Source: UBA1081 sp964443825
GTDB taxonomy: Bacteria > Bacillota > Clostridia > Oscillospirales > Acutalibacteraceae
Assembly (NCBI GenBank): GCA_964443825.1
Contig: CAYUEV010000001.1
Span: 103,267-167,266 of the forward strand
Length of the DNA: 64,000 nt
Reading direction: 5' to 3'
Shown here one piece after another: positions 1 through 9,100 of the stretch. How positions within the stretch are numbered: position 1 is the first letter of the stretch; every line of letters starts with the position of its first letter. The position numbers and the translations under genes are program-made. The notes below the pieces were generated by a model that was given only the letters and a program-made list of their open reading frames with translations, did not search any database and had not been told where the DNA came from.

Positions 1-1
1 T

Positions 2-1012
2 TTTCTTTCCACCGCTTACTATAAGAACGAGAACAATATTGTCGACGGCGCAATCTACATAGACGGCTGCTTAATTAAAGCCGACCCGGATTTGATTCCG
101 AGCGATTACACCGTGTTCATACGCACAAAACTCATAGCCGACGGCGCGTTTTCGGACTGCGTATGGCTTAATTCCATAACTCTCAGAAAAGGAGTAAAGT
201 CAATAGGAAACAAAGCCTTTTACAACTGCAAGAACTTAAAAAGCGCGACCATAAACAAAGACTTAAACCGCATAGGCGATTCGGCGTTTTCGGGCTGCGA
301 CAATATTACCGATATTTACTACGAAGGCGGCGAAAGCGACTGGGACGCCGTCGATATCGCGAGCATATACAGTAACCACGTTCTCTATGACGGCAAAGTC
401 TTCTTCCACTATAATGTCGACGTTCCCGGAAACGAGCCGCCGACCAATGAGAGCGAAACCACGACTTTAGAGGATAAAGTTACCGAAAGCCCTAACGATT
501 CCGCTGCAAATTCTCCGTCTGATAATACTACCAATACTGCCAATACTACCGACGCTGCCGATACTACTTCCCATACCGCCGCTCAGGACGTTAAGGATTA
601 TTTTCTTCCCGACCCCGATTCGGGTTATGAAACTTTAGATTCCGGCGGCGTTCACCTCCTCATAATCGAAGCCGGGCAGTCTAAAGAAAGCGTTCAATCC
701 CGTTTTAAAGCCGATTCCGATATAGTAAATATAGAAGGGAAAGACTTATCCGAAAAAGAGATCGTCGGAACAGGCTCTAAGGCGACTTTAACAAAATTAG
801 GCGAAACGTTCGTTTATACCGTAATCGTTCCGATGGACGCCAACTGCGACGGCGTTATAACCGCTAACGACGCGAGGAAAGCTTTAAGGTTTTCTTCAAG
901 GCTTGAAAAAGCGGACGACATTTTAATAAGAGCTTCCGATTCCGACGACGACGGCAAAGTAACCGCATTCGACGCGAGAACAATCCTGATAACTTCCTCA
1001 AAAAGCGCCTGA
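2..1012 (+). CDS. LRR (BspA-type) surface protein with C-terminal dockerin-like module, 5'-truncated by window edge
   Basis: The frame is open from the first bases of the window, so the N-terminus and signal peptide lie outside; an internal TTG at 92 is not a credible start. The visible N-terminal part has two to three BspA-type leucine-rich repeats with the pattern 'IADGAFSDC', 'IGNKAFYNC', 'IGDSAFSGC'. A Thr/Asn/Ser-rich linker follows, then a beta-rich stretch. The last 60 residues carry two calcium-loop segments, 'DANCDGVITANDA' and 'DSDDDGKVTAFDA', typical of a type I dockerin. Dockerins bind cohesins or anchor domains at the cell surface, and BspA LRRs mediate adhesion or protein binding. 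It is probably extracellular. Its ligand cannot be told. The gene is followed by a hairpin and is not part of the ruv operon. Confidence 0.8.
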   Translation, partial: FLSTAYYKNENNIVDGAIYIDGCLIKADPDLIPSDYTVFIRTKLIADGAFSDCVWLNSITLRKGVKSIGNKAFYNCKNLKSATINKDLNRIGDSAFSGCDNITDIYYEGGESDWDAVDIASIYSNHVLYDGKVFFHYNVDVPGNEPPTNESETTTLEDKVTESPNDSAANSPSDNTTNTANTTDAADTTSHTAAQDVKDYFLPDPDSGYETLDSGGVHLLIIEAGQSKESVQSRFKADSDIVNIEGKDLSEKEIVGTGSKATLTKLGETFVYTVIVPMDANCDGVITANDARKALRFSSRLEKADDILIRASDSDDDGKVTAFDARTILITSSKSA

Positions 1013-1028
1013 GTTAAATATAAATATA

Positions 1029-1075
1029 TCCCCCTCCCGCCTGAGAGTTCACCTTGACGGCGGCGAGGGGATTTT
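1029..1075 (+). terminator. Putative terminator of the LRR/dockerin gene
   Basis: A GC-rich inverted repeat (CCCCTCCCGCC at 1031-1041 against GGCGGCGAGGGG at 1059-1070, one bulge) starts 16 bases after the stop codon. The following T-tract is short (ATTTTCC), so this is a moderate call. The next roughly 255 bases are AT-rich with no gene I can support. Confidence 0.5.
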
Positions 1076-1331
1076 CCTGTGATTTTATGAGTTTTTTTTG
1101 TTTTGCAATTAAATCTAAACGAAAGTACGAAATTAGTATCTTTTTTATAAAGTCGCATATTTTTTATTTTTTTATTATCACACAGACAACTTTTTCAAAA
1201 AACATTCCGCGCTTTCTTAACAAAATTTTTTATAAGACTTAGCAAAAGACACAAATTTTAAAATCTTGAGCGCGTTATTATTTCTATTCGATCGTCAAAT
1301 CCCTGCGGCGTCTGTTTTTTTGTTAAGGCTA

Positions 1332-1360
1332 TTGAATAATATAAATTTTTATGGTATACT
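1332..1360 (+). promoter_or_regulatory. sigma-A promoter of ruvC operon
   Basis: TTGAAT (1332-1337), 17-bp spacer, TATACT (1355-1360). The -10 box overlaps an in-frame ATG at 1351, so that ATG cannot be the ruvC start. The ribosome binding site AGGAGG at 1373-1378 points to TTG at 1387. Confidence 0.7.
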
Positions 1361-1386
1361 TCCCTTTAAAGCAGGAGGGCGTCGGT

Positions 1387-1884
1387 TTGGTTATTTTGGG
1401 GATAGATCCCGGATACGCGACAGTGGGGTTCGGCGTAATCGAGTATTTAAACAACCGCTTTAAAGTCCTTGATTACGGCGCGATTACGACCGAGTCTTCC
1501 GCGTCTTTTGACGAAAGGCTTTTGCAAATATATAATGAAACTTCGCTTTTAATAGAAAAACATAATCCCTCTTCGCTCGCCATAGAAAAACTTTTTTTTA
1601 ACACAAACGCTAAAACCGCGATAGACGTGTCGCAGGCGAGGGGAGTTATAATTTTAGCCGCTAAGCAAAAAGGAGTTTTGGCAAATGAATACACTCCTCT
1701 TCAAGTGAAGCAGAGCGTCGTAGGTTACGGAAGAGCCGATAAAAAGCAGGTTCAAGAGATGACGAGGATTCTACTTAACCTCGATAAAATCCCAAAACCC
1801 GACGACGCCGCGGACGCGCTCGCCATGGCGATATGTCACGCGCATTCGTCCGGTTCTATTTTAGGAAAAACGATTAAAAAATAA
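1387..1884 (+). CDS. ruvC: Holliday junction endodeoxyribonuclease RuvC
   Basis: RuvC cuts Holliday junctions during recombinational repair, working with the RuvAB branch-migration motor encoded next door. With a TTG start at 1387 the protein is 165 residues, the usual size, and begins 'MVILGIDPG'. The four acidic catalytic residues of the RNase H-like fold are visible: D7 (IDPG), E67 (AIEKLFF), and D140 and D143 (KPDDAADALA). The start was chosen because AGGAGG lies 8 bases upstream and the promoter -10 box covers the upstream ATG. It is first gene of a long plus-strand operon; ruvA follows after 9 bases. Confidence 0.96.
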   Translation: MVILGIDPGYATVGFGVIEYLNNRFKVLDYGAITTESSASFDERLLQIYNETSLLIEKHNPSSLAIEKLFFNTNAKTAIDVSQARGVIILAAKQKGVLANEYTPLQVKQSVVGYGRADKKQVQEMTRILLNLDKIPKPDDAADALAMAICHAHSSGSILGKTIKK

Positions 1885-1893
1885 AGGTTTTTT

Positions 1894-2493
1894 ATGTTTT
1901 ATTCTCTTACGGGAAATATAATGACTACGGAAAAAGGCGTTATAATAGTCGACTGCTCCGGCGTAGGGTTTAGACTCTACGTTTCAATGAACACCTTAAA
2001 AAAATCGGGAAAGATAGGAGACAAAATCACTCTTTACACCTATCTTTCAGTAAGCGAAAATTCACTCGACCTCTTTGGTTTTTACGATTTAGACGAATTA
2101 TCGTGCTTTAAATCGCTTATATCTATTTCGGGAGTAGGACCTAAAGCCGCCCTTTCGGTTTTATCGGAATTAACTCCCGCTCAGATGACTAAAGCCGTGT
2201 CGGGGGGCGACGTAAAAGCTTTTACGAGAGCGCAAGGCGTAGGTCCCAAACTCGCTCAGAGGATTATGCTTGAACTAAAAGGCAGGCTTTCTTTTTTCGG
2301 CTCGGAAGAAGGGAGCGATGAAAATACGTTTACGCCCGCTGAAAACAAGAATTTCGACGAGGCGCTAAGCGCTCTTCAGTTTTTGGGCTACAACAGGTAC
2401 GACGCTTTAGAAGCCTTAAAAACGCTTGATAAAACGCTTTCCACAGAGGATTTGATAAAAAAGTCCCTTCCTATTCTGTCCAAAAACATTTAA
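1894..2493 (+). CDS. ruvA: Holliday junction DNA helicase subunit RuvA
   Basis: RuvA is the tetrameric, junction-specific DNA-binding subunit that loads RuvB hexamers. It is 199 residues long. The N-terminal OB-fold covers about residues 1-62. Two helix-hairpin-helix motifs are seen as 'SISGVGPKAAL' (about 77-87) and 'AQGVGPKLAQR' (about 113-123). The C-terminal three-helix domain (about 150-199), which contacts RuvB, follows an acidic linker. The ATG at 1894 lies 9 bases after ruvC and has only a weak upstream AAAGG. Confidence 0.96.
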   Translation: MFYSLTGNIMTTEKGVIIVDCSGVGFRLYVSMNTLKKSGKIGDKITLYTYLSVSENSLDLFGFYDLDELSCFKSLISISGVGPKAALSVLSELTPAQMTKAVSGGDVKAFTRAQGVGPKLAQRIMLELKGRLSFFGSEEGSDENTFTPAENKNFDEALSALQFLGYNRYDALEALKTLDKTLSTEDLIKKSLPILSKNI

Positions 2494-2505
2494 GGGGGTA
2501 AGATT

Positions 2506-3531
2506 TTGGCGGACGAGAACGATTTAAGACTAACTTCCCCCGAATTTAACTCCGAGGATTCCGATATCGAGACTTCTCTTCGTCCCAAGACGCTTAACGA
2601 GTATATAGGGCAGGAGAAAGTCAAAGAGAATCTTAGAATTTTTATGGACGCGGCGATAGGACGCGGCGAGACTTTAGACCACGTTCTTCTTTACGGTCCT
2701 CCCGGTCTTGGCAAAACCACTCTCGCGGGAATTATAGCCAATCAAATGGGAGTGCAGTTAAGAATGACGTCCGGTCCGGCCATAGAAAAACCGGGTGATT
2801 TAGCCGCTCTTCTTACTAATCTAAACGACGGGGACGTTCTTTTTATAGATGAAATTCACCGCCTTTCAAGAAGCGTCGAGGAAGTTCTTTATCCCGCTAT
2901 GGAAGACAGCGCCATAGATATTATTATTGGCAAAGGTCCGTCCGCAAGGTCAATCAGGCTCGATTTAAAACGCTTTACTTTAGTTGGCGCCACCACAAGG
3001 GCGGGGCAACTGACCGCTCCTTTGCGCGACAGGTTCGGGGTTGTTTTAAGATTAGAGCTATACACTCCCTATGAACTCGCCAAAATCGTAAAACGCAGCG
3101 CGTCTATATTAAAAGTCGATATTGACGACGACGGCGCTCTCGAAATCGCTTCTCGCTCAAGAGGCACGCCGAGAATCGCCAACAGGCTTCTTAGAAGGGC
3201 GAGGGACTTTTCACAAGTCTTGGGAAGCGGTATGATAACCGAAAAAGACGCGAGATTGGCTCTCTCTAAAATGGAAATAGACGAATTAGGGCTTGATAAT
3301 ATCGACAGGCTCATTTTGACTACCATGATAAACAACTACAACGGCGGTCCTGTGGGACTTGAAACGATAGCGGCGGCGGTAGGCGAAGAGCCGGTTACCA
3401 TAGAGGATATATACGAGCCATATCTTATGCAAATAGGCTTTCTCGGAAGAACCCCAAGAGGGCGCGTCGTCACCAACGCGGCGTATGCTCACCTTGGAAT
3501 CGAGAGAAAAGGTCAACAGAATTTTTATTAG
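2506..3531 (+). CDS. ruvB: Holliday junction branch migration ATPase RuvB
   Basis: RuvB is the AAA+ hexameric motor of RuvABC. It is 341 residues. Walker A 'GPPGLGKTT' is at about 64-72 (K70), Walker B 'LFIDEIHR' at about 112-119 (D115, E116), and the sensor-1/arginine-finger region at 'VGATTRAG...LRDRFG'. The C-terminal winged helix ends in 'GFLGRTPRGR', which is typical of RuvB. The start is TTG at 2506 behind AAGGGGG at 2492-2498. ruvC-ruvA-ruvB is the full set in one transcript. Confidence 0.97.
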   Translation: MADENDLRLTSPEFNSEDSDIETSLRPKTLNEYIGQEKVKENLRIFMDAAIGRGETLDHVLLYGPPGLGKTTLAGIIANQMGVQLRMTSGPAIEKPGDLAALLTNLNDGDVLFIDEIHRLSRSVEEVLYPAMEDSAIDIIIGKGPSARSIRLDLKRFTLVGATTRAGQLTAPLRDRFGVVLRLELYTPYELAKIVKRSASILKVDIDDDGALEIASRSRGTPRIANRLLRRARDFSQVLGSGMITEKDARLALSKMEIDELGLDNIDRLILTTMINNYNGGPVGLETIAAAVGEEPVTIEDIYEPYLMQIGFLGRTPRGRVVTNAAYAHLGIERKGQQNFY

Positions 3532-3545
3532 AAACGGAGTAAATT

Positions 3546-4895
3546 ATGGGAAGATTGTTTGGAACGGATGGCGCGAGAGGCGTCGCCAACACCGAAATTA
3601 CGGGCGAACTCGCGATGAAAATCGGAAGAGCCGCCGCCATGGTTCTCGCTGAAAACAGCGATAGGAAACCAAGAGTCCTTATAGGCACCGATACAAGAAA
3701 ATCTGCCGATATGCTGTCTTACGCTTTAGCGTCGGGATTTTGCAGCGTAGGAGCGGACGTTTTAACGTTAGGGGTAGTCCCCACGCCGGCGGTAGCGTTT
3801 TTAACGCAAGAGTACGGCTATGACGCGGGAGTTATGATCTCCGCCTCTCATAACCCTTGCGAATACAACGGGATTAAGATTTTTCAGTCGACCGGGTATA
3901 AGCTCCCTGATTCAATGGAGGAGGAAATTGAGGCGATTATCCTTGACGAAGCGCGAATCCCGCCGGTCGTAATAGGCGGTGGAGTGGGGAAAGTCACCGT
4001 AGCCGAAAACGCCGTCCGAGATTATATTAACCATATAATCAAAACGGCGGACAGGCTTTTTTACGGCATGAAAATAGCGATAGACTGCGCTAACGGCTCG
4101 GCGAGCGTTACCGCCAACACTCTTTTTAAACAGCTCGGCGCGGATTGCGTCGTAATAAACCAAAATCCCGACGGCACGAATATTAACGCTAACTGCGGCT
4201 CGACCCATATCGAGGGACTTTCGGAGTTTGTAAAAGAGAACGGCTTTGATTTAGGTTTCGCTTTCGACGGCGACGCGGACAGGCTTCTAGCCGTTGATAA
4301 CGACGGCCGTCTTGTTGACGGCGACAAGCTTATGGGCGTTGCGGCAAAGTACTATAAAGATAAAAACAAGCTTAACGGCAACACGCTCGTGGCGACTGTT
4401 ATGAGCAATATGGGGCTTTTCGAGTTTTGCGAAAAGAACGGCATAAATTGCGAAAAGACGACCGTTGGCGACAGATACGTTCTTGAGAGAATGCTCGAAA
4501 AAGGCTATCATATCGGCGGCGAACAGTCGGGTCATATAATTTTCCTCGATCACGCTACGACGGGCGACGGTCAGCTTTCGGCCGTTCAAATTCTAAACAT
4601 TGTAAGGGGTACGGGAAGATCGCTTTCGGATCTCGCTTCCGAGATAGAAATTTTCCCGCAAGTCCTTAAAAATATACGCGTTTCGGCTTTTGGCAAACTC
4701 CGCTTAAAAGAAGATAACGATATAAAACTCGCTATCGAGACAGCTGAAAAAGAGCTCGGAAAATCGGGAAGAGTACTTGTGCGCGCGTCAGGCACGGAAC
4801 CCCTTGTACGCGTTATGTTAGAGGGCAAAGACAAAGACATGATTTTAAGGCTCTCGGACGATATAGCTAAAGTTATAGAAGAAAGACTTATCTAA
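3546..4895 (+). CDS. glmM: Phosphoglucosamine mutase
   Basis: GlmM converts glucosamine-6-phosphate to glucosamine-1-phosphate, the step before UDP-GlcNAc for peptidoglycan. It is 449 residues, family-typical. The phosphoserine loop 'ISASHNP' places the active Ser at 101. The Mg-binding loop 'DGDADR' is at 241-246, the sugar-binding loop 'GEQSGH' at about 325-330, and the C-terminal phosphate-binding loop 'RASGTEPLVR' near 420. A GGAG motif precedes the ATG. It is co-directional with the ruv genes, 14 bases after ruvB, and the next gene follows after one base, so it is cotranscribed. Confidence 0.96.
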   Translation: MGRLFGTDGARGVANTEITGELAMKIGRAAAMVLAENSDRKPRVLIGTDTRKSADMLSYALASGFCSVGADVLTLGVVPTPAVAFLTQEYGYDAGVMISASHNPCEYNGIKIFQSTGYKLPDSMEEEIEAIILDEARIPPVVIGGGVGKVTVAENAVRDYINHIIKTADRLFYGMKIAIDCANGSASVTANTLFKQLGADCVVINQNPDGTNINANCGSTHIEGLSEFVKENGFDLGFAFDGDADRLLAVDNDGRLVDGDKLMGVAAKYYKDKNKLNGNTLVATVMSNMGLFEFCEKNGINCEKTTVGDRYVLERMLEKGYHIGGEQSGHIIFLDHATTGDGQLSAVQILNIVRGTGRSLSDLASEIEIFPQVLKNIRVSAFGKLRLKEDNDIKLAIETAEKELGKSGRVLVRASGTEPLVRVMLEGKDKDMILRLSDDIAKVIEERLI

Positions 4896-4896
4896 T

Positions 4897-5763
4897 ATGC
4901 TCGTATCCGATAAATGGCGCGATTACGAACTCCTCGACTGTAGGAGCGGTCAGAGGCTCGAACGCTGGGGGAAGTATATTTTAATACGGCCCGACCCGGA
5001 AGTTATATGGAACACGCCCCTAAACAATCCTCTATGGAATAACGCCGACGCTAAATATATACGCTCCAACAAAGGCGGGGGAAGATGGGAATTCTATAAA
5101 AAAATTCCCGACCGCTGGACAATATCTTACCGCGATCTTATTTTTGACGTTAAGACGATGGGATTTAAGCACACGGGGATTTTTCCGGAACAGGCGGCTA
5201 ATTGGGATTTTATTTCCGATGTTATTAAAAAACAAAACAAAAAAGTCAGCGTTTTGAATCTTTTCGCCTATACGGGAGGGGCTACCGTTTCGGCTTTAAA
5301 AGCCGGCGCTTTTGTAACCCACGTGGACGCTTCTCGCGGGATGGTATCGTGGGCTAAGGAGAACGCCGTTTCGTCGGGCGTTTTAGATTTCCCCGTAAGA
5401 TGGCTTGTCGACGACTGCGTTAAATTCGTTAAAAGAGAAATAAGGCGCGGGAACAAATACGACATAATAATCATGGATCCCCCGTCATACGGGAGAGGTC
5501 CTAACGGGGAAGTTTGGAAATTAGAAGACGAGATATATTACTTCGCGGAGCTTTGCGTAGAGCTTTTAAGCGAAAACTCGCTTGTTTTTATGATAAACTC
5601 TTATACTGCGGGGCTTTCTCCCGCGACTTTAGAATACATTCTTAATTATTTTTTGAAGCCGCGCTTTGGCGGGAACGTGAAATCATATGAGCTGGGTTTG
5701 CCGGTTAAAGACACGAATCTTGTTTTGCCTTCAGGTTCTACGGCTTTATGGACTTCATTTTAA
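4897..5763 (+). CDS. Class I SAM-dependent methyltransferase (RlmI/RlmK-like core)
   Basis: A 288-residue protein with the SAM-binding motif I 'LNLFAYTGGAT' (about 115-125), an acidic motif II 'VDASRGM', and a catalytic-type motif IV 'IIMDPPSYGRG' (about 194-204). This arrangement is that of the COG1092-like methyltransferases, including rRNA cytosine methyltransferases RlmI and RlmK. The PUA domain typical of RlmI is absent; instead the N-terminal 90 residues form a short beta-rich domain. An RNA base methyltransferase is the most likely role, but the substrate is inferred. It starts one base after the glmM stop, so the two are translationally close. Confidence 0.8.
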   Translation: MLVSDKWRDYELLDCRSGQRLERWGKYILIRPDPEVIWNTPLNNPLWNNADAKYIRSNKGGGRWEFYKKIPDRWTISYRDLIFDVKTMGFKHTGIFPEQAANWDFISDVIKKQNKKVSVLNLFAYTGGATVSALKAGAFVTHVDASRGMVSWAKENAVSSGVLDFPVRWLVDDCVKFVKREIRRGNKYDIIIMDPPSYGRGPNGEVWKLEDEIYYFAELCVELLSENSLVFMINSYTAGLSPATLEYILNYFLKPRFGGNVKSYELGLPVKDTNLVLPSGSTALWTSF

Positions 5764-5776
5764 ACTTTAAAATTTT

Positions 5777-6631
5777 ATGGACGCGGAAACTTTAATTAAA
5801 TTCGATAACGTATCGTACAGATACGAATCCGACGATGACACGCCTTTGCCTCTCGCGATAAAAAACATAAACCTCGATATAAAAAAAGGCGAGTTTTTGG
5901 CGATTCTCGGTCATAACGGGTCGGGCAAGTCGACGTTAGCTAAACTTTCTAACGCGATACTTACTCCCGAGAGCGGCTCTGTTTATGTAAAAGGATTAGA
6001 TACTAAAAACGAATCGAACGAATACGACGTCCGCCAGACTGTCGGCGTTGTTTTTCAAAATCCCGATAACCAGATAGTCGCGACCATAGTCGAGGAAGAC
6101 GTGGCTTTCGGTCCTGAAAATTTAGGAATAGATCCTAAAGAAATAAGAGAACGCGTCGACGCCGCCCTTAAAGCCGTAGGGATGTACGAATACCGTTTTC
6201 ATGAGCCTCATAAATTATCGGGCGGTCAGAAGCAAAGGGTCGCCATAGCCGGGGTCATGGCGATGAGAACGGATTGCATAGTTCTCGACGAGCCTACCGC
6301 GATGCTAGACCCCAAAGGCAGGAAAGAAGTTATGGCGGCTATGAAAAAGCTCAACAAAGAGCTTAATATAACCGTAGTTTTAATAACTCATTATATGGAC
6401 GAAGCGTGTAAGGCCGACAGGTTAGTCGTAATGGACAAAGGCGCTATAGCGTTAGAAGGCTCTCCGAGAGAAGTTTTTTCACAAGAACAGATAATCGAAA
6501 AAGCGGGACTCGACCTTCCCGACAGCGCAAAACTCGCCCAATACCTAAGAAAAAACGGCGTAAAATTCCCTAAAGGCATATTAACGTCAGAGGAATTTAT
6601 CGAGGCTTTTAAAAGGGCGGCGAACCGTTAA
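5777..6631 (+). CDS. ecfA1: ECF transporter ATPase EcfA1
   Basis: One of two ATPases of the energy-coupling factor module that drives uptake of vitamins or metal ions through interchangeable S components. It is 284 residues. Walker A 'GHNGSGKST' is at 45-53, Q-loop 'VVFQNPDNQI' about 93-102, signature 'LSGGQKQRVAIAG', Walker B 'CIVLDEPTAMLDPKGR', and an H-loop. The Q-loop 'NPDNQ' form is characteristic of EcfA. The start ATG at 5777 has a poor ribosome binding site. ecfA2, ecfT and truA follow in the classical Firmicutes order. Confidence 0.93.
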   Translation: MDAETLIKFDNVSYRYESDDDTPLPLAIKNINLDIKKGEFLAILGHNGSGKSTLAKLSNAILTPESGSVYVKGLDTKNESNEYDVRQTVGVVFQNPDNQIVATIVEEDVAFGPENLGIDPKEIRERVDAALKAVGMYEYRFHEPHKLSGGQKQRVAIAGVMAMRTDCIVLDEPTAMLDPKGRKEVMAAMKKLNKELNITVVLITHYMDEACKADRLVVMDKGAIALEGSPREVFSQEQIIEKAGLDLPDSAKLAQYLRKNGVKFPKGILTSEEFIEAFKRAANR

Positions 6632-6655
6632 AACGCTAATTTAATCGGTGGCAAA

Positions 6656-7519
6656 ATGACAGTTTTAGAAGCGCAAAATATAAGTTATAAGTATTCTGTA
6701 GGAACTCCTTTCGAGGTTACCGCTCTTAACGACGTAAGTCTTAAAATCGAACAAGGCGAAATACTCTCGATAATCGGCTCTACGGGGTCGGGGAAATCCA
6801 CTTTAATTCAGCATTTTAACGCCTTATTAAAGCCCACGAGCGGGAAAATTTTACTTTACGGCAAAGATATATACGAATCAAAAGAGTCCGTTTACAACGC
6901 GAGGTTTAAAGTCGGTCTTTGTTTTCAGTATCCCGAATATCAGCTTTTCGAGTCCACGGTATATAAAGACATAGCTTTCGGTCCTTCCAATATGGGGCTT
7001 CCTAACGACGAAATTGAGGCGCGCGTAAGAAGAGCGGCGGGCTTTGTAAATATCCCCGGAATTTTTTTAGGCAAATCTCCGTTTGACTTATCCGGCGGCG
7101 AAAAAAGAAAAGTCGCCATAGCCGGCGTTATGGCGATGGAACCCGACGTTTTAATTATGGATGAACCGGCGGCCGGGCTTGACCCGAAAGGCAGAAAAGA
7201 CATGCTTTCCCTTATAAAAAACTACCGTGATAAAACGGGCAAAACGGTGGTTATAGTATCTCACAGCATGGAAGACGTAGCGTGGTTTTCAGAGGAGATA
7301 CTCGTCTTAAATAAAGGCAAAGTCGCGATGCAAGGCTCTGTAGACGAAGTTTTTTCCCATTCAAACGAGCTGATAAACATGGGGCTCGATATTCCCGAAG
7401 TTACAAGAATTTTAACGGAACTTAACTCTTTGGGGTACGATGTGAATAAAAACATTTACACGTTGGAAGAAGCCGGGGAAGAACTTTCGCGCTTTTTGAA
7501 GAGAGGGGGAAGCAAATGA
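6656..7519 (+). CDS. ecfA2: ECF transporter ATPase EcfA2
   Basis: The second ATPase of the ECF module, 287 residues, which heterodimerises with EcfA1. Walker A is 'GSTGSGKST', the Q-loop 'CFQYPEYQLFE' has the 'YPEYQLF' variant seen in EcfA2, the signature is 'LSGGEKRKVAIAG', and Walker B 'VLIMDEPAAGLDPKGR'. GGTGG lies just before the ATG at 6656. Its last codons overlap the ecfT start by 4 bases (ATGA), indicating translational coupling. Confidence 0.93.
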   Translation: MTVLEAQNISYKYSVGTPFEVTALNDVSLKIEQGEILSIIGSTGSGKSTLIQHFNALLKPTSGKILLYGKDIYESKESVYNARFKVGLCFQYPEYQLFESTVYKDIAFGPSNMGLPNDEIEARVRRAAGFVNIPGIFLGKSPFDLSGGEKRKVAIAGVMAMEPDVLIMDEPAAGLDPKGRKDMLSLIKNYRDKTGKTVVIVSHSMEDVAWFSEEILVLNKGKVAMQGSVDEVFSHSNELINMGLDIPEVTRILTELNSLGYDVNKNIYTLEEAGEELSRFLKRGGSK

Positions 7520-8331
7520 TAAAGGACGTTACCATCGGGCAGTATTTTCCCGGAAATTCTTTTATCCACAAACTTGACCCCAGAGCGAAACTCATCGTTA
7601 CTTTTGTTTTTCTCATTGAGGTTTTTCTCTGTAGAAACTTTTTTTCGCTCGCTCTTATCTTCGCTTTTTCAGTAATTTCCATACTGATTTCTAAAATATC
7701 GTTTAAAGTCGTTATGAAAGGCTTAAAGATTATTTATTTTTTGATAGTCTTTACGGCGTTTTTACAGATTTTTTATAACGACGACGGAAAGGTCATTTTC
7801 GAGTGGTGGAAAATCAAAATAACCGACTCGGGAGTGTTTACCGCCATATTTATGGCGGTAAGGATTATTTCGCTGATATTTATAAGTTCCCTTTTAACTT
7901 ACACCACATCCCCCACTTCGCTCACTGACGGCATAGACAGGCTTTTGTCGCCTCTTAAAAAAATAAAAGTCCCCGTCGACACTCTCGCTATGATGATGAC
8001 CATAGCGCTAAGGTTTATCCCCACTCTAATTGAAGAAATCGATAAAATTATGAGCGCTCAAAAGGCGAGGGGAGCGAGGCTCGACTCCGGCGGCTTAATT
8101 GAAAGGGCGAAAGCTTTAGTACCCGTTTTCGTGCCGCTTTTCGTAAATTCTTTCAGAAGAGCGTATGAGCTTGCGTGCGCCATGGAGTGCAGGTGCTATA
8201 ACGGCGGCAACAAGAGAACGAGAATGAAGGTTATGAAATTCTCTTGGCGGGACATAGCGGCGTTTATATTTTCATCTTTAATGCTCGTTTCCATTATTCT
8301 CTTAAATCACTTTTTTAAAAAAATCATATGA
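7516..8331 (+). CDS. ecfT: ECF transporter transmembrane protein EcfT
   Basis: The membrane subunit that couples the two ATPases to a substrate-binding S component. It is 271 residues with about five to six hydrophobic segments, and the cytoplasmic coupling-helix motif 'AQKARGARLD' (ARG) is visible at about residues 177-186. It overlaps ecfA2 and truA by 4 bases each. No S component gene is present in this window, so the module is probably shared by S components encoded elsewhere (group II ECF). Confidence 0.92.
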   Translation: MIKDVTIGQYFPGNSFIHKLDPRAKLIVTFVFLIEVFLCRNFFSLALIFAFSVISILISKISFKVVMKGLKIIYFLIVFTAFLQIFYNDDGKVIFEWWKIKITDSGVFTAIFMAVRIISLIFISSLLTYTTSPTSLTDGIDRLLSPLKKIKVPVDTLAMMMTIALRFIPTLIEEIDKIMSAQKARGARLDSGGLIERAKALVPVFVPLFVNSFRRAYELACAMECRCYNGGNKRTRMKVMKFSWRDIAAFIFSSLMLVSIILLNHFFKKII

Positions 8332-9071
8332 CGCGCAATTTACGTTTAAAATTAAGTTTTTTAGGAAAACGCTACCACGGGTGGCAGCTTCAAAATAACG
8401 CCCCTACGGTATCGGGGGAAGTTATTAAAGCTTTAAACAAGATTTTCGGCTCTGTCGGAATTCTTCACGGAGTTGGGAGAACGGACGCGGGAGTTCACGC
8501 TAAAGAGTTTTATTGTAACTTTAAAACGGAGAGCGATATTCCCGTTTACAACGTGGTGAAGGCCATGAATTTTTACCTTCCACGCGACATATCCGTACTT
8601 GAATGCGCGGAAGTCGATTTAAATTTTCATTCTCGTTACGATTGTAAGGGAAAAGAGTATATATACAGATTCCTCGATTCACCGGAAAGAGATCCGTTTT
8701 TAAACGATACCGCATATCATTATTTTAAAGGAAAAAGACTTAACGAAAATATTATGAACGACGCGGCGAAGTTCTTTTTAGGAGAACACGATTTTTCAGC
8801 CTTTTGCTCGTCAGGCACAAGCGTTAAGAACTTTACAAGGAATATAAAAAACAGCGAAGTCATAAGAATGGGCGACGTTGTGATTTTTAAAGCGGAGGGC
8901 GACGGATTTCTTTACAATATGGTGAGAATTATGGCGGGAAGTCTTGTTTTAGCTTCCGAAGAGAAAATAAGTCCGCCCGATATTAAAGAAATTATAGAAA
9001 AAAAAGACAGGAACAATTCAGGAAATACTCTTCCCGCGCATGGGCTTATTTTAAATAGAGTTTTTTACTGA
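8328..9071 (+). CDS. truA: tRNA pseudouridine(38-40) synthase TruA
   Basis: TruA isomerises uridines 38-40 in the tRNA anticodon stem-loop. It is 247 residues, normal for the family. The catalytic aspartate is in 'GVGRTDAGVHA' (D53). The conserved 'YHGWQ' near residue 18 and the C-terminal 'GDGFLYNMVRIMAGSL' are also seen. It is translationally coupled to ecfT by an ATGA overlap, a common Firmicutes arrangement. Confidence 0.96.
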   Translation: MTRNLRLKLSFLGKRYHGWQLQNNAPTVSGEVIKALNKIFGSVGILHGVGRTDAGVHAKEFYCNFKTESDIPVYNVVKAMNFYLPRDISVLECAEVDLNFHSRYDCKGKEYIYRFLDSPERDPFLNDTAYHYFKGKRLNENIMNDAAKFFLGEHDFSAFCSSGTSVKNFTRNIKNSEVIRMGDVVIFKAEGDGFLYNMVRIMAGSLVLASEEKISPPDIKEIIEKKDRNNSGNTLPAHGLILNRVFY

Positions 9072-9100
9072 AAATAGGTCTTTAAGGAGGGCGAGATAGG

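Noticed and set aside
1351..1386. Longer ruvC with ATG at 1351
   Set aside because: That ATG overlaps the -10 box of the promoter, and the ribosome binding site lies downstream of it; TTG 1387 gives the normal RuvC N-terminus.
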